From JAICLV01 sp036380925 (GTDB lineage Bacteria; Actinomycetota; Actinomycetes; Acidothermales; Acidothermaceae), in contig DASVDW010000072.1 in NCBI GenBank assembly GCA_036380925.1, positions 1 through 7,455 of the forward strand: DNA of 7,455 nt, read 5' to 3'. Position numbers and translations under genes: made by a program. This document shows, piece by piece, positions 4,980 to 7,455 of this stretch. The notes below the pieces were generated by a model that was not told the DNA's origin, made no database searches, and saw only the letters and a list, made by a program, of their open reading frames with translations. The first letter of the stretch is position 1. Every line of letters starts with the position of its first letter.

Positions 4980-5858
4980 TCAGTCCGAGCCGACCGCGCG
5001 GACCGCTGAGACAACGGGCGAGGCGAGATTCTCTTCGTCCTTTTGCAGGTCGTTGTCAAGGGTCGGGCGAGCGACCGCCATGCGCGCGGCGATTCGCAGG
5101 TGAGAAAGGTATTCGTCGCCCAGCTGGCGGTACCGCTCGAGGGGCGCCGAGATCGTGTACGCGCCCAGCAGGAAGGGCCCTTCGGCGATCGGCACCGAGA
5201 GACAGGCGACGCCCTCGCAGAACTCCTCCTCCTCCGACGCAAAACCCCGGGTCGCCACTCTCTCGAGCTCGCGCGCGAACGCGGCGGGATCGGTGATCGT
5301 CCTCGGTGTCAGCTTGTTAAGCGGATGGCGTGACAGATAGCGCTGGCGCTGTTCGATAGACGCAAATGCCAGCAGCACCTTGCCGGACGCGCGCGCATGC
5401 GCGCCACCGTGATATCCAGGGCCGAGATCCATCACGCGGACCGCCCTCGTGCCCGCGAGCTGCGCGAAGATCTCCAGATCGCCATCGCGCCAGCCGCTCA
5501 GGTACGCCGACTCTCCGGTCGACTCGGTCAGCCCGCGCAGGGGCGCGATGAGCTCCTCGCTGACCCGCTGCTGGCTGTAGTAGGCGGCCGCGAGATGTCC
5601 CACAGTGACGCCGAGGTGGTATCGACGCCGCTCGTCGCGAGTCAATAGCTTGACGTCGACAAGCGTGTTGAGCAGGTGATACATCGTCGGGACAGTGGTG
5701 CCCAAAGCCTTGACCAGACTCTTGACGGTACGTTCGTTCTCCGGCATGGACGCGATCGCGACCAGCACCTGAGCCGCCCGCTCGACCGATTGCACACGAG
5801 TTGGACGACCGGCTCCCCCATTAGGCATCGCTGGCACCGAGCTCTCGACATCTAGCAT
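4980..5858 (-). CDS. IclR-family transcriptional regulator
   Basis: A 292-residue regulator. Residues about 21-95 form the N-terminal winged helix-turn-helix: VQSVERAAQVLVAIA, then VKSLVKALGTTVPTMYHLLNTL as the recognition region, then RDERRRYHLGVTVGHLA as the wing. Residues about 100-275 are the GAF-like effector domain, with the characteristic HARASGKVLLAF and RGFASEEEEFCEGVACLSVPI. The C-terminus has a short extra tail (PVVSAVRAVGSD). IclR proteins act as dimers or tetramers and sense a small catabolite, usually an organic or aromatic acid. Start ATG 5858 gives ten extra polar residues; ATG 5828 (MPNGGAGRPT) is an alternative, and neither has a strong ribosome-binding site. It lies 118 bases downstream of the aldehyde dehydrogenase on the same strand and is the obvious candidate to control it and itself. 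Confidence 0.93.
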   Translation of the reverse strand: MLDVESSVPAMPNGGAGRPTRVQSVERAAQVLVAIASMPENERTVKSLVKALGTTVPTMYHLLNTLVDVKLLTRDERRRYHLGVTVGHLAAAYYSQQRVSEELIAPLRGLTESTGESAYLSGWRDGDLEIFAQLAGTRAVRVMDLGPGYHGGAHARASGKVLLAFASIEQRQRYLSRHPLNKLTPRTITDPAAFARELERVATRGFASEEEEFCEGVACLSVPIAEGPFLLGAYTISAPLERYRQLGDEYLSHLRIAARMAVARPTLDNDLQKDEENLASPVVSAVRAVGSD

Positions 5859-5910
5859 GACCGAAACGCAAACTGACCCGACTTCGAGTCTCCATCGTGC
5901 CCCCTCGCCC

Positions 5911-5935
5911 TCGTCGCTTAATGAAAAGCGGACGA
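5911..5935. promoter_or_regulatory. 25-bp imperfect dyad upstream of iclR-type gene, candidate operator
   Basis: TCGTC (5911-5915) pairs with GACGA (5931-5935), and GCTT (5916-5919) with AAGC (5926-5929). This leaves one bulged G at 5930 and a 6-base centre AATGAA. It is a 9-bp dyad in an unusually AT-rich stretch (about 5918-5975) between the aldehyde dehydrogenase stop and the IclR start. IclR regulators usually bind dyads in their own upstream region. It could instead be a transcript hairpin after the dehydrogenase, although no U-tract follows on the minus strand. Confidence 0.45.
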
Positions 5936-5976
5936 CTGATCAAATTCGCACTCCGCCATATTAAGGCCTTCTCATC

Positions 5977-7455
5977 TCAGTCGCCCGCCCACGCAGGTCG
6001 GGGTAGATGCGTGACGTCCTTGTAATTGGCGACAATCTGCAATTCAGTGCATGCTTCCAGGGCCGCGAGCCCATGCATGCGCCCAATGCCGCTTTGCTTG
6101 AAGCCGCCGAATGGCATGGCGACATCGGATGCGCCCGCCCGATGAACATTTCGGAAAACGGTGCCGCACTGCAGCTGGCGCGCCACCGCCATGGCGTGGG
6201 CGTCATCGTCCGACCACACCGAGGCGGCGAGGCCGAACTCGGTCCCGTTCGCGGCAATCACCGCCTCGTCGTCGTGATCAAACGCGATGATGGGCACCGC
6301 CGGACCGAATTGTTCTTCCGCGATCAGCGGCGCCGAGTCCGGCAACCCGGTCACGACGTGCGGCAGCAGGAAGTAGCCCTCCGGCCATGACGCCTCGTCT
6401 GCCTTGCGGCCAAGGGCGCGCACCTCCGCTCCCCTGTCTTGCGCGTCCTTGAGCAGTCCCTGTACCCGCTCGTACTGCCGTCGATTATTCAGCGGACCCA
6501 TGCTGACCGATGGATCCAGTCCGTTCCCGACAACCAGCCGATCGACGGCGTCACAGTACTTTTCAACCAGCGTCGGCCAATGACTGCGGTGCACGTAAAT
6601 GCGTTTCACACTGAAACACACCTGCCCGCTGATGGCGAAGGCGCCGAGCATGAGTTCGGTGACCAGGTCATCGGAAATCGTGGCGCTTTCGAGCACCACC
6701 GCGGGGTCGTTGCCTCCCAATTCGAGGCTCAGATTCTTGAGCGTCCCGGCGGCAGCCCTCATGATGCTGCGGCCGGTCTCGGTGCTTCCGGTGAACAGGA
6801 TTTTCCGGACCTTTGGGTGCGCCGCGAGCGCGGCGCCGGCCTCGCCGGCGCCGGGCACGACGGAAAGCACGCCGGGCGGTAAGCAATCGGCAAGGGTGGA
6901 GGCCATTTCCGACAGCGCGAGCGGCGCCAACTCAGACGGCTTGACCACAACCGTGTTGCCGCCCGCCAAGGCAGGGCCGATCGCCAGAAATCCGAGATAG
7001 GCAGGGCTGTTCCATGGAACGATCACGCCTGCGACGCCGATCGGTCGGCGGCCTCGCCAAACAGTGCCGTGCTCGTCGGCACGGAAGATGTCGTCCGTGT
7101 CCAGTGCCCGGGACAGTTCGGCGTAATAACGCAATACCGACACCGCGCCCGCGACGTCGGCGCGCGCCTCCCACAGTGTCTTGCCCTGCTCCCTGGTGAG
7201 CAGTTCCGCCAGGCTGTCGATGCGTGGCGTGAGCGCCGCCGCCGCAGCGTCTAGAAAATCAGCCCGGTCGGATGCACGAATGCCAGCCCATGTCGGCGCC
7301 GCGCCGATCGCCTCAGCAACAGCCGCGTCGATGTGCGCCGCCGTCCCGAGCGCCACATGCCCGACGACCTCGCTGGTGCGGGCCGGGTTTCGCACGACGT
7401 CACGCCCCGCGGGAAGACTCTTCCCCGCGATATAGACGTCCGCGCTGGCCGCGCC
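5977..7455 (-). CDS. NAD(P)-dependent aldehyde dehydrogenase, 5' end outside the window
   Basis: 492 visible residues plus the stop of an ALDH-superfamily enzyme, which oxidises an aldehyde to its acid with NAD(P)+. The oxyanion Asn is in VPWNSP (7009-7011) and the Rossmann fold shows FTGSTETG. The general-base Glu is in LELGGNDP (6721-6723) and the catalytic Cys in SGQVCFS (6616-6618). EEQFGP and PFGGFKQSGIGRMHG follow. All key residues are present, so it should be active. The frame is open to the window edge. The GTG at 7395 is not the start, because the preceding 20 codons read DVYIAGKSLPAGRDVVRNPA, the normal N-terminal ALDH strand; only some 5-15 residues should be missing. The substrate class is unknown; several betaine, vanillin or aliphatic aldehyde enzymes look alike at this level. 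It precedes the IclR gene on the same strand. Confidence 0.95.
   Translation of the reverse strand, partial: GAASADVYIAGKSLPAGRDVVRNPARTSEVVGHVALGTAAHIDAAVAEAIGAAPTWAGIRASDRADFLDAAAAALTPRIDSLAELLTREQGKTLWEARADVAGAVSVLRYYAELSRALDTDDIFRADEHGTVWRGRRPIGVAGVIVPWNSPAYLGFLAIGPALAGGNTVVVKPSELAPLALSEMASTLADCLPPGVLSVVPGAGEAGAALAAHPKVRKILFTGSTETGRSIMRAAAGTLKNLSLELGGNDPAVVLESATISDDLVTELMLGAFAISGQVCFSVKRIYVHRSHWPTLVEKYCDAVDRLVVGNGLDPSVSMGPLNNRRQYERVQGLLKDAQDRGAEVRALGRKADEASWPEGYFLLPHVVTGLPDSAPLIAEEQFGPAVPIIAFDHDDEAVIAANGTEFGLAASVWSDDDAHAMAVARQLQCGTVFRNVHRAGASDVAMPFGGFKQSGIGRMHGLAALEACTELQIVANYKDVTHLPRPAWAGD

Noticed and set aside
6832..6854. GC-rich inverted repeats (CGGCGCCGG / CGCCGGCGCCGG)
   Set aside because: It is inside the aldehyde dehydrogenase coding sequence, in an Ala/Gly-rich segment, and explained by codon content.

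Overview
This is a GC-rich window with a layout typical of an Actinomycetota chromosome, possibly Mycobacteriales or a relative. Three things suggest this: a split-barrel flavin/F420-type oxidoreductase, promoter -10 boxes of the TAnnnT type including one that implies a leaderless mRNA, and an alpha-glucosidase remnant resembling actinobacterial AglA. No lineage marker is present, so the genus is not assigned. No rRNA, tRNA, CRISPR array, insertion sequence or phage gene was seen.

Left part (1-2522): on the minus strand, reading right to left, lie an Hsp20 small heat-shock protein (start 2005), an MFS transporter (most likely start 1352) with its own candidate promoter, and the first 41 codons of an alpha/beta hydrolase that runs out of the window. 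Divergent from hsp20, on the plus strand, is a PPOX/F420-type split-barrel gene (2127-2522). Its start codon sits directly behind a perfect 9-bp inverted repeat and a -10-like box. It ends exactly where the next minus-strand gene ends, with both stop codons inside one TGATCA.

Middle part (2523-4852): a DUF1348/NTF2-like gene is followed by a 303-bp gap with a strong hairpin. Then comes a scar. The last ~335 codons of a GH13 alpha-glucosidase (minus strand) meet, 5' end to 5' end, the last ~65 codons of a ROK-family sugar regulator (plus strand). The simplest reading is that a divergent regulator/glucosidase pair lost its shared promoter region and both N-termini in one deletion of perhaps 2 kb. 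The junction falls on about 6 bases usable by both genes. A 24-bp near-repeat (22/24) lies at both edges of this remnant. A short lipoprotein-like gene of an uncharacterised family follows.

Right part (4853-7455): an IclR-family regulator lies downstream of, and on the same strand as, a large aldehyde dehydrogenase whose start is outside the window. A 25-bp imperfect dyad lies in the AT-richer gap between them and is a candidate operator. The pair looks like a small regulated catabolic unit, but its substrate cannot be read from the sequence.

The genes are mostly ordinary accessory and housekeeping functions. The most interesting signals are the double-truncation scar, the operator-like dyads and the near-repeat flanking the scar. 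I see no clear new defence or biosynthetic system.
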